From the NCBI GenBank assembly GCA_031554725.1, contig JAVBUZ010000045.1, positions 1 through 37,256 on the forward strand: a stretch of DNA of 37,256 nt, written 5' to 3'. Each line of letters opens with the position of its first letter. The first letter of the stretch is position 1. Both the position numbers and the translations under genes were made by a program. Positions 8,164 to 16,434 of this stretch are shown one piece after another. This stretch comes from JAVBUZ01 sp031554725. GTDB lineage: Bacteria > Bacillota > Clostridia > Lachnospirales > Lachnospiraceae. Below the pieces are notes generated by a model that was given only the letters and a program-made list of their open reading frames with translations, did not search any database and was not told the origin of the DNA.

Positions 8164-10638
8164 ATGAAAAGAAAGTTACAAAAATTTGATAAAGAACTAT
8201 TTAAGAGAAGTGTACTATACAATGTGAAGACCTTATATAGAAAAACTTTAGATGAGGCTAGCCAGCAACAGATTTTTCAGGCGGTAGCATATGCGATAAA
8301 GGATGTTATCGTGGATCAGTGGCTTGAGACACAAAAGGCATATGATGAAGAGGATCCTAAGGTGATTTATTATTTATCTATGGAATTTTTAATGGGTAGA
8401 GCTTTAGGAAATAACATAATTAATTTGCAAGCCTATGAAGCAGTAAAACAAGGAATGGAAGAGCTAGGCTTGGACTTAAATGTTGTAGAGGATATGGAAC
8501 CAGATGCAGCCCTAGGAAATGGCGGTTTGGGAAGATTAGCAGCTTGCTTTTTGGACTCTCTTGCAACACTAGGTTATCCTGCATATGGCTGCGGAATTCG
8601 CTATCGCTATGGAATGTTCAAGCAACAAATAGAAAATGGTTATCAGGTAGAGGTTCCAGATAGCTGGTTAGAAAATGGCAATCCATTCGAGCTACGTAGA
8701 CCAGAATATACAAAAATCGTTAAGTTTGGGGGAAACATTAATGTAACGATGGATGAAGAGGGAAAGAGTCACTTTATACAAGAAAACTATCAGTCGGTAC
8801 GGGCAGTGCCTTATGACTTGCCAATCGTTGGATATGGCAATGGCATTGTAAATACTCTTCGTATTTGGGATGCAGAAGCCGTAGAATGCTTTCAGCTAGA
8901 TTCCTTTGATAAAGGGGATTATATGAAGGCTGTTGAGCAAGAAAACTTAGCAAGGAATATTGTCGAGGTGCTTTATCCAAATGACAATCATTATGCAGGA
9001 AAAGAGCTACGTTTAAAACAGCAGTATTTCTTTGTTTCTGCCTCTGTACAAGAAGCGGTAGAAAAGTATATGAGAAAACATGGTGATATTCGCAAGTTCC
9101 ATGAAAAGGTGGCTTTCCAGTTAAACGATACACATCCAACGGTCGCAGTAGCAGAGCTTATGCGTATCTTACTGGATGAATGTGAGTTATCTTGGGATGA
9201 AGCATGGGAAGTGACTACAAAAACATGTGCTTATACCAACCACACCATTATGTCTGAAGCTTTAGAAAAATGGCCAATTGAGCTATTTTCAAGATTGCTT
9301 CCAAGAGTGTATCAGATTGTAGAAGAAATTAATCGAAGATTTATTGCACAAATTGAGGATAAATACAGAAATGATTCTTCTATCAATGTACAGGATAAAA
9401 TACGTAAAATGGCTATTATTTATGATGGACAGGTAAAAATGGCACATTTGGCAATTGCAGCAGGCTACTCTGTAAACGGTGTTGCTAGGCTTCATACCGA
9501 AATATTAAAGGCTCAGGAACTAAGAGATTTTTATGAGTTGTTCCCTGAGAAATTTAATAATAAAACAAATGGAATTACTCAAAGAAGATTCTTGCTTCAT
9601 GGTAACCCACTATTAGCTAGTTGGGTAACAGACCACATTGGAGATGACTGGATTACTGACCTGCCACAGATTCATCGTTTAGCGGTATATGCAGAGGATG
9701 AAAAGAAGCAGCAGGAATTTATGAACATCAAATACCGTAATAAGGTACGTTTGGCAAAATATATCGAGGAAAATAATGGGGTACAAATAAACCCACGTTC
9801 CATTTTTGATGTGCAGGTAAAACGTCTACATGAATACAAACGTCAGCTATTAAATATTTTACACGTTATGTATCTATATAATGAGATAAAAGAAAAACCA
9901 GATATGAATCTCTACCCTCGTACTTTTATCTTTGGTGCAAAAGCGGCAGCAGGCTATCGTAATGCCAAGCTAACCATAAAGCTTATTAATAGTGTTGCAG
10001 ATGTGATTAATAATGATGCTAGCATTGGCGGAAAAATTAAAGTAGTATTTATTGAAAACTATCGTGTTTCCAATGCGGAAATGATTTTCGCGGCAGCAGA
10101 TGTGTCAGAACAGATTTCCACAGCAAGTAAGGAAGCTTCCGGCACTGGCAATATGAAATTTATGTTAAACGGTGCACTTACCGTAGGAACCATGGATGGG
10201 GCAAACGTGGAAATTGTAGAAGAGGTTGGAGTAGACAATGCCTTTATTTTTGGTTTAAGCTCAGATGAGGTTATTCGCTATGAAAACTATGGTGGTTATA
10301 ACCCTATGGAAATTTTCAACAGTGATCCAGACATTAGAAAAGTTCTTATGCAGCTAATTAATGGAACCTATGCGCCAGAGGAGCCAGAGCTTTTCCGCCC
10401 ACTTTACAACTCTTTATTAAACACACAAAATAGTGCAAAAGCAGACACTTACTTTATCTTGAAAGATTTCAAGCCTTATGCAGAAGCGCAAAGGAAACTA
10501 GAAGCGGCCTATAGAGATGAAAAAGGCTGGGCCAAGAGTGCAATCTTAAATGTAGCGTGCTCTGGCAAGTTTACGTCGGATAGAACCATACAGCAATATG
10601 TAGATGAAATCTGGCATTTAGATAAGGTAGTATTGTAA
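8164..10638 (+). CDS. glgP: Glycogen/starch (alpha-glucan) phosphorylase
   Basis: Removes glucose from alpha-1,4-glucan ends with phosphate to give glucose 1-phosphate, using pyridoxal phosphate. The 824-residue length is normal for the GT35 family. YYLSMEFLMGRALGNN and EPDAALGNGGLGRLAACFLDS mark the N-terminal half, FQLNDTHP the middle, and KEASGTGNMKFMLNGA (about 658-672) contains the lysine that binds PLP. FDVQVKRLHEYKRQLLN is the conserved sugar and phosphate site region. The start has a GGAGG box 7 bases upstream. No other glycogen genes are nearby, so the gene stands alone. No terminator was found before the next promoter. Confidence 0.96.
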   Translation: MKRKLQKFDKELFKRSVLYNVKTLYRKTLDEASQQQIFQAVAYAIKDVIVDQWLETQKAYDEEDPKVIYYLSMEFLMGRALGNNIINLQAYEAVKQGMEELGLDLNVVEDMEPDAALGNGGLGRLAACFLDSLATLGYPAYGCGIRYRYGMFKQQIENGYQVEVPDSWLENGNPFELRRPEYTKIVKFGGNINVTMDEEGKSHFIQENYQSVRAVPYDLPIVGYGNGIVNTLRIWDAEAVECFQLDSFDKGDYMKAVEQENLARNIVEVLYPNDNHYAGKELRLKQQYFFVSASVQEAVEKYMRKHGDIRKFHEKVAFQLNDTHPTVAVAELMRILLDECELSWDEAWEVTTKTCAYTNHTIMSEALEKWPIELFSRLLPRVYQIVEEINRRFIAQIEDKYRNDSSINVQDKIRKMAIIYDGQVKMAHLAIAAGYSVNGVARLHTEILKAQELRDFYELFPEKFNNKTNGITQRRFLLHGNPLLASWVTDHIGDDWITDLPQIHRLAVYAEDEKKQQEFMNIKYRNKVRLAKYIEENNGVQINPRSIFDVQVKRLHEYKRQLLNILHVMYLYNEIKEKPDMNLYPRTFIFGAKAAAGYRNAKLTIKLINSVADVINNDASIGGKIKVVFIENYRVSNAEMIFAAADVSEQISTASKEASGTGNMKFMLNGALTVGTMDGANVEIVEEVGVDNAFIFGLSSDEVIRYENYGGYNPMEIFNSDPDIRKVLMQLINGTYAPEEPELFRPLYNSLLNTQNSAKADTYFILKDFKPYAEAQRKLEAAYRDEKGWAKSAILNVACSGKFTSDRTIQQYVDEIWHLDKVVL

Positions 10639-10648
10639 AAACTCACCA

Positions 10649-10677
10649 TTGCGCGGCAGTACAAATTCCTTTATAAT
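10649..10677 (+). promoter_or_regulatory. Sigma-A promoter of the hydratase gene
   Basis: TTGCGC (10649-10654), 17 bp, perfect TATAAT (10672-10677). The leader of about 70 bases contains a small hairpin (GTACTT / AAGTAC) and a 20-bp palindrome just before the ribosome binding site. Confidence 0.7.
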
Positions 10678-10721
10678 GAAAAACAGTGTACTTTTGGCAA
10701 GTACAGCAGTAAACAATTTGA

Positions 10722-10741
10722 TAAAATAAAATTTTATTTTA
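10722..10741. repeat. 20-bp perfect palindrome in the hydratase leader
   Basis: TAAAATAAAATTTTATTTTA is its own reverse complement. It ends 4 bases before the GAGGAGG ribosome binding site. It lies downstream of the promoter, so it could be a repressor site or an RNA hairpin. AT-only composition makes chance more likely. It matches no operator I know well. Confidence 0.5.
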
Positions 10742-10756
10742 ATAAGAGGAGGACCT

Positions 10757-13051
10757 ATGATTAACGTTTTAGAAGGCGGCGCTTATTTGGTTAATGGTGT
10801 AGAACTTGTACCAGATTCAGCAGAAGCAACCACGGCGATAAAAAGTAAAACTGGCAAGGATATTACCAAGGAAGAGGCGGCAAAGCAGACGATTTCTTAT
10901 GATATTTTGGCGTCACACAATACTTCTGGCAATATGGATAAGCTAAAAATTAAGTTTGATAAATTAACCTCACATGATATTACCTTTGTAGGTATTATTC
11001 AAACAGCAAGAGCATCAGGATTAGAAAAATTCCCAATGCCTTACGTACTTACAAACTGCCATAACTCTCTTTGTGCAGTAGGTGGTACAATTAATGAAGA
11101 TGATCACATGTTTGGTTTATCATGTGCAAAAAAATACGGTGGTGTTTATGTTCCTCCTCACCAAGCAGTTATTCACCAGTTTGCTAGAGAAATGATGGCA
11201 GGCTGTGGGAAAATGATTTTAGGCTCTGATTCACATACACGTTATGGTGCACTTGGTACCATGGCAATTGGTGAAGGTGGTCCAGAGTTAGTTAAACAGC
11301 TTTTAAATCAAACCTATGATGTTAATATGCCAGGTGTAGTTGGTGTGTATTTAACTGGAGAGCCAGTAAAGGGTGTTGGTCCACAGGACGTTGCTTTAGC
11401 AATTATTGGCGCAGTATTTAGTAACGGATATGTAAAAAATAAAGTAATGGAATTTGTTGGTCCTGGGGTAGCGAATCTTAGCGCTGATTTCCGTATTGGA
11501 ATCGATGTTATGACTACAGAAACGACTTGTCTATCTTCTATTTGGCAGACAGATGAGAAAATAAAAGAATTCTATGAAATTCATGGAAGAAAAGAAGAGT
11601 ATAAGGAATTACAGGCAGGTCAGGTGGCTTACTATGATGGAATGATTACCGTAGATTTATCTACCATTCGTCCTATGATTGCAATGCCTTTCCATCCAAG
11701 CAACACTTATACGATTGAAGAATTAAATGCAAACCTTATGGACATCTTAGATGAAACAGAAAAGAGAGCATTAGTAAGCCTAGATGGTGCAGTTGATTTT
11801 ACACTGAAAAACAAAGTGAAAAATGGTAAATTCTATGTAGATCAAGGTGTTATTGCAGGCTGTGCAGGTGGTGGTTTTGAAAATATTTGTGCGGCAGCAG
11901 ATATCTTAAAAGGAAAATATACAGGTGCAAATGAGTTTACTCTTAACGTATACCCAGCATCTACCCCAGTATACATGGAGCTAGTTAGAAATGGCTGTGC
12001 GGCAACAATCATGGAAACAGGTGCAATTATTAAAACAGCATTCTGTGGCCCTTGCTTTGGAGCAGGAGATACACCAGCACACAACGCCTTTAGTATTCGT
12101 CACTCTACAAGAAACTTCCCTAACAGAGAAGGTTCTAAATTACAGAATGGACAGATTTCTTCTGTTGCACTTATGGATGCACGTTCTATTGCAGCAACAG
12201 CAGCAAATCAGGGTGTACTTACACCAGCAACAGACTTTGACGGTGAATTTGGTAAATACAAATATCACTTTGACAGCAAGATATATGAAAATCGTGTATT
12301 TGATTCTAAGGGTGTGGCTGACCCAGATGTGGAAATTCAATTAGGACCAAACATTAAAGACTGGCCAGCTATGTGCGCACTACCAGAAAACATGGTGCTT
12401 AGAGTTGTATCTGAAATTCATGATCCTGTTACAACAACAGATGAGTTAATTCCTTCAGGTGAAACCTCTTCTTACCGTTCTAACCCATTAGGACTTGCAG
12501 AGTTTACCCTAAGTAGAAAAGACCCAGCTTATGTTGGTCGTGCAAAGGAAATGAAAGCAGTTCAGGAAAGTGTAATGAATGGTACCTACCCTGCAAATGT
12601 AAGTGAAAGCCTACATTTAGATAAGGTAAGCGAAGTAATCCGCACACAGTTCCCTGAAATGAGCGAAAAAAATACAGGCTTTGGCTCTACTATCTTTGCA
12701 GTAAAGCCAGGTGATGGTTCTGCTCGTGAGCAGGCAGCATCTTGCCAGAAGGTACTTGGCGGATGGGCAAACATTGCTACCGAATATGCAACAAAGAGAT
12801 ATCGTTCGAACCTAATTAATTGGGGTATGCTTCCATTCCTTATTGAACAGGGAGAGCTTCCATTTAAAAACCTAGACTTTATCTTTATCCCAGATATTAA
12901 AAATGCAGTAGAAGAAAAACGTAATGAAATTGCTGCATATGCAGTAAAAGAGGATAAGCTGGTAGAGTTTACCTTAAGACTTGGTGAGCTAACAGATGAA
13001 GAAAGACAGATTATTCTAAAAGGATGTTTGATTAACTACAATCGTGTTTAA
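10757..13051 (+). CDS. Aconitase-family hydratase, YbhJ-like
   Basis: A 764-residue protein of the aconitase superfamily with an N-terminal extension unlike AcnA or LeuC. The [4Fe-4S] ligands appear to be C369 (IAGCAGGGFEN) and C430 and C433 (CGPCFGAGDTPAHN). GSDSHTRYGALGTMAIGEGG is the conserved substrate and cluster block, and the C-terminal swivel domain follows (LINWGMLPFL). Overall length and sequence resemble the uncharacterised hydratase group that includes E. coli YbhJ rather than classical citrate aconitase, so the substrate is uncertain. Start: ATG with GAGGAGG 6 bases upstream. It is transcribed alone from its own promoter. No citrate synthase or isocitrate dehydrogenase is nearby. 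Confidence 0.88.
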   Translation: MINVLEGGAYLVNGVELVPDSAEATTAIKSKTGKDITKEEAAKQTISYDILASHNTSGNMDKLKIKFDKLTSHDITFVGIIQTARASGLEKFPMPYVLTNCHNSLCAVGGTINEDDHMFGLSCAKKYGGVYVPPHQAVIHQFAREMMAGCGKMILGSDSHTRYGALGTMAIGEGGPELVKQLLNQTYDVNMPGVVGVYLTGEPVKGVGPQDVALAIIGAVFSNGYVKNKVMEFVGPGVANLSADFRIGIDVMTTETTCLSSIWQTDEKIKEFYEIHGRKEEYKELQAGQVAYYDGMITVDLSTIRPMIAMPFHPSNTYTIEELNANLMDILDETEKRALVSLDGAVDFTLKNKVKNGKFYVDQGVIAGCAGGGFENICAAADILKGKYTGANEFTLNVYPASTPVYMELVRNGCAATIMETGAIIKTAFCGPCFGAGDTPAHNAFSIRHSTRNFPNREGSKLQNGQISSVALMDARSIAATAANQGVLTPATDFDGEFGKYKYHFDSKIYENRVFDSKGVADPDVEIQLGPNIKDWPAMCALPENMVLRVVSEIHDPVTTTDELIPSGETSSYRSNPLGLAEFTLSRKDPAYVGRAKEMKAVQESVMNGTYPANVSESLHLDKVSEVIRTQFPEMSEKNTGFGSTIFAVKPGDGSAREQAASCQKVLGGWANIATEYATKRYRSNLINWGMLPFLIEQGELPFKNLDFIFIPDIKNAVEEKRNEIAAYAVKEDKLVEFTLRLGELTDEERQIILKGCLINYNRV

Positions 13052-13059
13052 AGTTTATA

Positions 13060-13229
13060 GAAATGAATTAAGACGCTGTATGCAAATAAAGTTCCACCGA
13101 GTAGCCGCTTTCGCTTAATGAAAAATGCAATGGTACGTAAAAGTGTATAATACACACTTTAAGTACCAGCATTTTTCGAAACTACTCTGTGGAATCTTTA
13201 TTTGCATTACAGCTATTTTAATGCATTTC
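13060..13229. repeat. Large imperfect palindrome A (MITE-like)
   Basis: The outer arms 13060-13104 and 13182-13229 are near-identical reverse complements. Inside them, a second pair (AAAAATGC at 13121-13128 with GCATTTTT at 13169-13176) and a third (GGTAC/GTACC, then AAAGTGT/ACACTTT) complete a long hairpin. A 16-base insert with CGCTTTCGCTT (13106-13116) is unpaired on the left side. It starts 8 bases after the hydratase stop, so as RNA it may also end that transcript. No transposase and no clear target-site duplication are seen. Confidence 0.75.
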
Positions 13230-13276
13230 AAAAAACAGTCCTAAAATCCAGTTCCATCAAGCGAAAGCGACTGCTA

Positions 13277-13723
13277 TCACTTTACAAACTCCATTGGCGT
13301 AAATCTTAAACCATTTACTATTTGCTCATTATCAACAGTATAAAATCCTAATTTGCGATATATCGAAACAGCATAAGGTGAAGAATTTACTGTTAGTTTA
13401 TCAGAACCACATTCTATCAAAATAGCTTCGAATAATTGCCCTCCAATACCTTGTCTATGGTAATTCTTATCTACGAAAAACAAAGCAATATGCGTTCCCT
13501 CATTTCGCGTTGCAATGACGCCAACTAATTTATCGTTATCAAAAGCACCAAGCATGCAAAGTTTTGATATGAATTCTTCATCATGAATGCTTTTATGAAA
13601 TTCCTGTATTCCTTCCGCTGTATAATCGGGTGCTTCATATTCTAAAAAGACTTTCCATACTAGTGTTAGTGCTTGGTCTATTTCCCTTTTATTTAGAACC
13701 CTGATTGTAATAGTGAGTGGCAT
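13277..13723 (-). CDS. GNAT-family N-acetyltransferase
   Basis: A 148-residue GCN5-related acetyltransferase. The acetyl-CoA binding motif A is clear (LFFVDKNYHRQGIGGQLF, with the Q/RxxGxG loop), and YAVSIYRKLGF is the usual motif B end. The acceptor substrate is unknown. Start: the ATG at 13723 has GGAGG 7 bases upstream. An in-frame ATG at 13747 has its own AGGAGA box 8 bases upstream and would add 8 residues, so both are possible. It lies between palindromes A and B next to a DUF6273 gene, a setting that suggests an accessory origin. No terminator separates it from palindrome A. Confidence 0.88.
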   Translation of the reverse strand: MPLTITIRVLNKREIDQALTLVWKVFLEYEAPDYTAEGIQEFHKSIHDEEFISKLCMLGAFDNDKLVGVIATRNEGTHIALFFVDKNYHRQGIGGQLFEAILIECGSDKLTVNSSPYAVSIYRKLGFYTVDNEQIVNGLRFTPMEFVK

Positions 13724-13817
13724 TATTAGTCCTCCAAATTCTGTCATTATAAGACTCTCCTACGATATGTAATGGGCTTTTTGAATTCAAATAATCTTCA
13801 GCCTCTTTAACATATTA

Positions 13818-14654
13818 TCACCAATCTAAACGCATAGCTGGTCTGACGCCACCGGGGGCAGTAGGAAGATAGCCACCATGAACATAAAGATGACCATTCA
13901 AATGAACGAAAGAACTAGCACCTCCGCCTGCATTTGGGGAACGTAATAGCCACCAATGAATGTTGCCATCCAAATCGGTTGCTACCCTTGCATCGTTATA
14001 TTCATCATCTAGCCAAAAGTTTGCTACATTGCAGAATTCACCGCTGTCACCGAAGTATTGTAGAACCTCTTCGTTACTTAATAAGAAAATTTTATCTACA
14101 GTGTCATTGCCACCATCTATCGGAAAGTAGGGATTATCATTGGTAGTTAGCTTGGAGTCTATAATTTGTGCTTGCTCGTTAGCAGTAAATTGATTAAATA
14201 AATCATTATTTAAGTATTCTCGTAAATAGGAATCTTCCCATGTAATGGGTTCATTACTTTCATTGTAGCAGATTTTATCAATGATTTTATCTGTGATGAC
14301 AAGAATGGTCCCATCATCACCTACCTCAAGGACTCGCCAGTCATAAGGACCAAATTCAATAATCTCTCCGACCTCAATTGGACCTATGATAGGATTTGCA
14401 ATAACGATTTTTTGGGGGGGCTGAGGTGATAAAATAGTTCCGGCTGGAGCCTCGTCCTTGATAGTATCTAATTTTTCTGCTTCATTTTCATTTAATGTGC
14501 CAGAGATATTTAGAGCATCGGGTACTTCCTGTTTTTGACGATTGAAAAAAACAAGCATAATAAGGCATAGTGCTATAACACAGATTCCTAATAGATAGAA
14601 CATAAGCATTTGCTTTGTGCTAAAGCTGTTTTTAGGTGATAAGGTATTTTTCAT
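13818..14654 (-). CDS. Membrane-anchored DUF6273 protein
   Basis: A 278-residue protein with one N-terminal membrane helix (about residues 16-37), a spacer with acidic and proline-rich parts, and a C-terminal DUF6273 domain outside the cell. The domain begins near IEVGEIIEFGPYDWRVLEV and ends with WWLLRSPNAGGGASSFVHLNG and the hallmark GGVRPAMRLDW. Its function is unknown; the fold has been compared with formylglycine-generating enzyme and C-type lectin folds. Start: the ATG at 14654 has AAGGAGGG 8 bases upstream. The longer frame from 14771 is rejected because the promoter would lie inside it. It sits between the two palindromes and is upstream of the GNAT gene on the same strand, 94 bp apart. 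Confidence 0.82.
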   Translation of the reverse strand: MKNTLSPKNSFSTKQMLMFYLLGICVIALCLIMLVFFNRQKQEVPDALNISGTLNENEAEKLDTIKDEAPAGTILSPQPPQKIVIANPIIGPIEVGEIIEFGPYDWRVLEVGDDGTILVITDKIIDKICYNESNEPITWEDSYLREYLNNDLFNQFTANEQAQIIDSKLTTNDNPYFPIDGGNDTVDKIFLLSNEEVLQYFGDSGEFCNVANFWLDDEYNDARVATDLDGNIHWWLLRSPNAGGGASSFVHLNGHLYVHGGYLPTAPGGVRPAMRLDW

Positions 14655-14688
14655 GGCAAATCCCTCCTTAAACATGACGTCTATAATA

Positions 14689-14717
14689 ATAGTATAATTA
14701 AAAACAAGGTAGGTCAA
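14689..14717 (-). promoter_or_regulatory. Sigma-A promoter of the DUF6273 gene
   Basis: Minus-strand TTGACC (14712-14717), 17 bp, TACTAT (14689-14694). It supports the downstream start codon at 14654. Confidence 0.6.
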
Positions 14718-14886
14718 GGCGATAAGAGGAACTAAAGTTTTTAAAGGCATTTCGAAAACACTATCATACATAATTGTGCTACCTTAGGCTAAATCAACTA
14801 ATAAAGAATCTCTATTGAATAAAGAAGTTTTGTTGTTGCAATATACAAAATAGTTTTATTTACGAAAAGAATGATAATTTGAAGAC

Positions 14887-15027
14887 TACCTAAGTAGCAA
14901 CCACCATTCAAATGAACTCCGTATAAATGCGTCAGCACTTGATTTTGCTCAAGGCAAAATCTTAGTACTGCTACGCATTTGTTCGAGCGAGAGCGTGAGT
15001 GAAGTGAATGGTGGTGCTACGTAGGTA
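14887..15027. repeat. Large imperfect palindrome B (MITE-like)
   Basis: The outer arms 14887-14910 and 15005-15027 match as reverse complements with one substitution and one extra base. The inner arms 14925-14948 and 14954-14980 form a second long stem around a 5-base loop. Between inner and outer arms on the right side is an unpaired purine-rich stretch with AGCGAGAGCG (14986-14995). The build is the same as palindrome A, but the arm sequences differ. It fills much of the 613-bp gene-free stretch 14655-15267. Confidence 0.75.
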
Positions 15028-15029
15028 TA

Positions 15030-15055
15030 ATTCAAACACCACGATTCAAACACCA
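15030..15055. repeat. Two direct copies of ATTCAAACACCA
   Basis: Copies at 15030-15041 and 15044-15055, with 2 bases between them, directly beside palindrome B and 15 bases before the sigma-28-type promoter. They could be a remnant of slippage or a tandem binding site. The function is unknown. Confidence 0.6.
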
Positions 15056-15069
15056 TTTTTAGAAAATAC

Positions 15070-15096
15070 TAAAGTATTTTCTGAATCAACCGATAT
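15070..15096 (+). promoter_or_regulatory. Sigma-28 (SigD/FliA) type promoter before the EF-hand protein gene
   Basis: TAAA (15070-15073), exactly 15 bp, ACCGATAT (15089-15096). The known consensus is TAAA, 15 bp, GCCGATAW. A dyad (AGAAAATACT / AGTATTTTCT, 15061-15082) covers the -35. The next gene on this strand starts at 15268. Confidence 0.8.
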
Positions 15097-15267
15097 CTAT
15101 AGCATAAGGTAGTTATTTGGCCAATAGCTGCTTTTATAGAAAATTATATGGATTCACCACGGAAGGTATATTAAGGGAAAAAGGAAGTCCCTGCATATAT
15201 CTTTTTTATTTTATAGCAAACAGGAGGGGAGTTATAAAATCTGGAGAATGCCAGAAGGGAGCAAAGC
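15097..15267 (+). other. Long 5' leader of the EF-hand protein gene
   Basis: About 165 bases of leader follow the sigma-28-type promoter. It holds a TTGGCCAA-centred dyad (about 15114-15132), a small GGGA/TCCC hairpin (about 15176-15193), and an AGGAGGGGAG box near 15222. A 7-codon frame (ATG 15248 to TGA 15271) has a stop that overlaps the TTG start of the main gene. No known riboswitch class was recognised. Confidence 0.45.
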
Positions 15268-16422
15268 TTGAGAATTGATTCCAGTGTGATAGGAATGGAA
15301 TCCACGAGAAGATATACATCTTCTTCGACAAGAATTGGTCGCTATATGGTAAAGGATTACAGTGGGGCGACAGCGGGTGGCACAAAGGATATGTTTGGAA
15401 ACCTGTTAAATACCAGTGATGGACAGGAAGAGGCAAACGAAGCCACGAAACAAGGCACGGCGACAGATACGGTGGGAGATACTACAAAACTGAAGGATTC
15501 CCTAGGGCAAATTAGGGAGAGATTAAATACCTATGGCGTGGGTAGTGTGGCACTTCGAAGTCAGGCTAGTGCACTTGAAAACTTTAAGCAATTAAGTATT
15601 AGATACATCTTTACGCTGTTATTTGGTAAGGAGGAAGCCAACTCTAAATTTGGTGATTCTACTGTGACATCGCAAAGCTCAAGTAGTTATGAAGAGTGGC
15701 AGGCAGAATATAGCCAGAGTCAGACAAATATGCTTTCATTGATGCAAAGCAAGCAGTCTTACCTAGTTTATAGTAATCAAATATCGGTTTATGAAAGCGA
15801 AACCACGACCTTTAGTGCAAAAGGAACTGTCAGAACAGCAGACGGCAGAGAAATTAATTTTAATGTAGATGTGGGAATGAGTAGGGAATTTGCAGCATAC
15901 TACGAAGAAAATTATGGTATTGCGAATTTGCAGCTTTGTGATCCTCTTGTCATTAACTTTGATGGAAACATTGCAGGAGTGTCTGATCAAAAATTCTTTT
16001 TTGATCTCGATGGTGACGGCGTAGATGATGAAATTTCCAAACTTAATACGGGAAGTGGATATTTGGCATTAGACAAAAATGGTGATGGCATTATTAATGA
16101 TGGAAGCGAGCTTTTCGGAACAAAAAGTGGAAATGGCTTTGCGGATCTGGCAGCCTATGACATGGATGGCAATGGATGGATTGATGAAAACGATGAAATT
16201 TGGTCCCGGCTGAAGATTTGGTGCGAGGAACCAGACGGAACAAGTAAGCTTTACACCCTTGCAGAAAAAGGTCTTGGAGCCATATGCCTAGGTAATGTAT
16301 CAACAGACTTTTCGCTAAATGGTAGCAATAACCAAACAAATGCAGTGATAAGAAATACGGGTATTTTCCTGTATGAGAATGGAAATGTAGGAACTGTGCA
16401 GCATTTAGATGTTGCAAAATAA
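15268..16422 (+). CDS. Calcium-binding EF-hand-like repeat protein, TTG start, likely motility regulon
   Basis: A 384-residue protein without a signal peptide or membrane helix. It starts (M)RIDSSVIGMESTRRYTSSS. Residues about 245-315 contain three acidic loops: DLDGDGVDDE, DKNGDGIINDGSELFG and DMDGNGWIDENDEIW. These resemble the calcium loops and the LFG..NGFADL..YD.DGNGWID block found in many RTX and VCBS-type proteins. The middle (about 120-180) is rich in Ser, Gln and Tyr. The start is TTG with AAGGGAG 6-7 bases upstream. The promoter is of sigma-28 type, so it should be made with late flagellar genes. How it leaves the cell, if it does, is not shown. The molecular function is unknown. 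Confidence 0.8.
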   Translation: MRIDSSVIGMESTRRYTSSSTRIGRYMVKDYSGATAGGTKDMFGNLLNTSDGQEEANEATKQGTATDTVGDTTKLKDSLGQIRERLNTYGVGSVALRSQASALENFKQLSIRYIFTLLFGKEEANSKFGDSTVTSQSSSSYEEWQAEYSQSQTNMLSLMQSKQSYLVYSNQISVYESETTTFSAKGTVRTADGREINFNVDVGMSREFAAYYEENYGIANLQLCDPLVINFDGNIAGVSDQKFFFDLDGDGVDDEISKLNTGSGYLALDKNGDGIINDGSELFGTKSGNGFADLAAYDMDGNGWIDENDEIWSRLKIWCEEPDGTSKLYTLAEKGLGAICLGNVSTDFSLNGSNNQTNAVIRNTGIFLYENGNVGTVQHLDVAK

Positions 16423-16434
16423 AAATATATCTGT

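Noticed and set aside
11991..12344. 117-residue plus-strand frame inside the hydratase gene
   Set aside because: It overlaps a clear conserved enzyme in another frame, has Gln/Leu-rich low-complexity composition and no ribosome binding site.
13818..15030. Diversity-generating retroelement around the DUF6273 gene
   Set aside because: The shared 15 bases and lectin-like end are suggestive, but no reverse transcriptase, no template repeat of the usual length and no adenine-specific differences are visible.
15061..15082. Terminator at the AGAAAATACT dyad
   Set aside because: No T-tract follows on either strand; it overlaps the sigma-28 -35 and is more likely an operator or chance.
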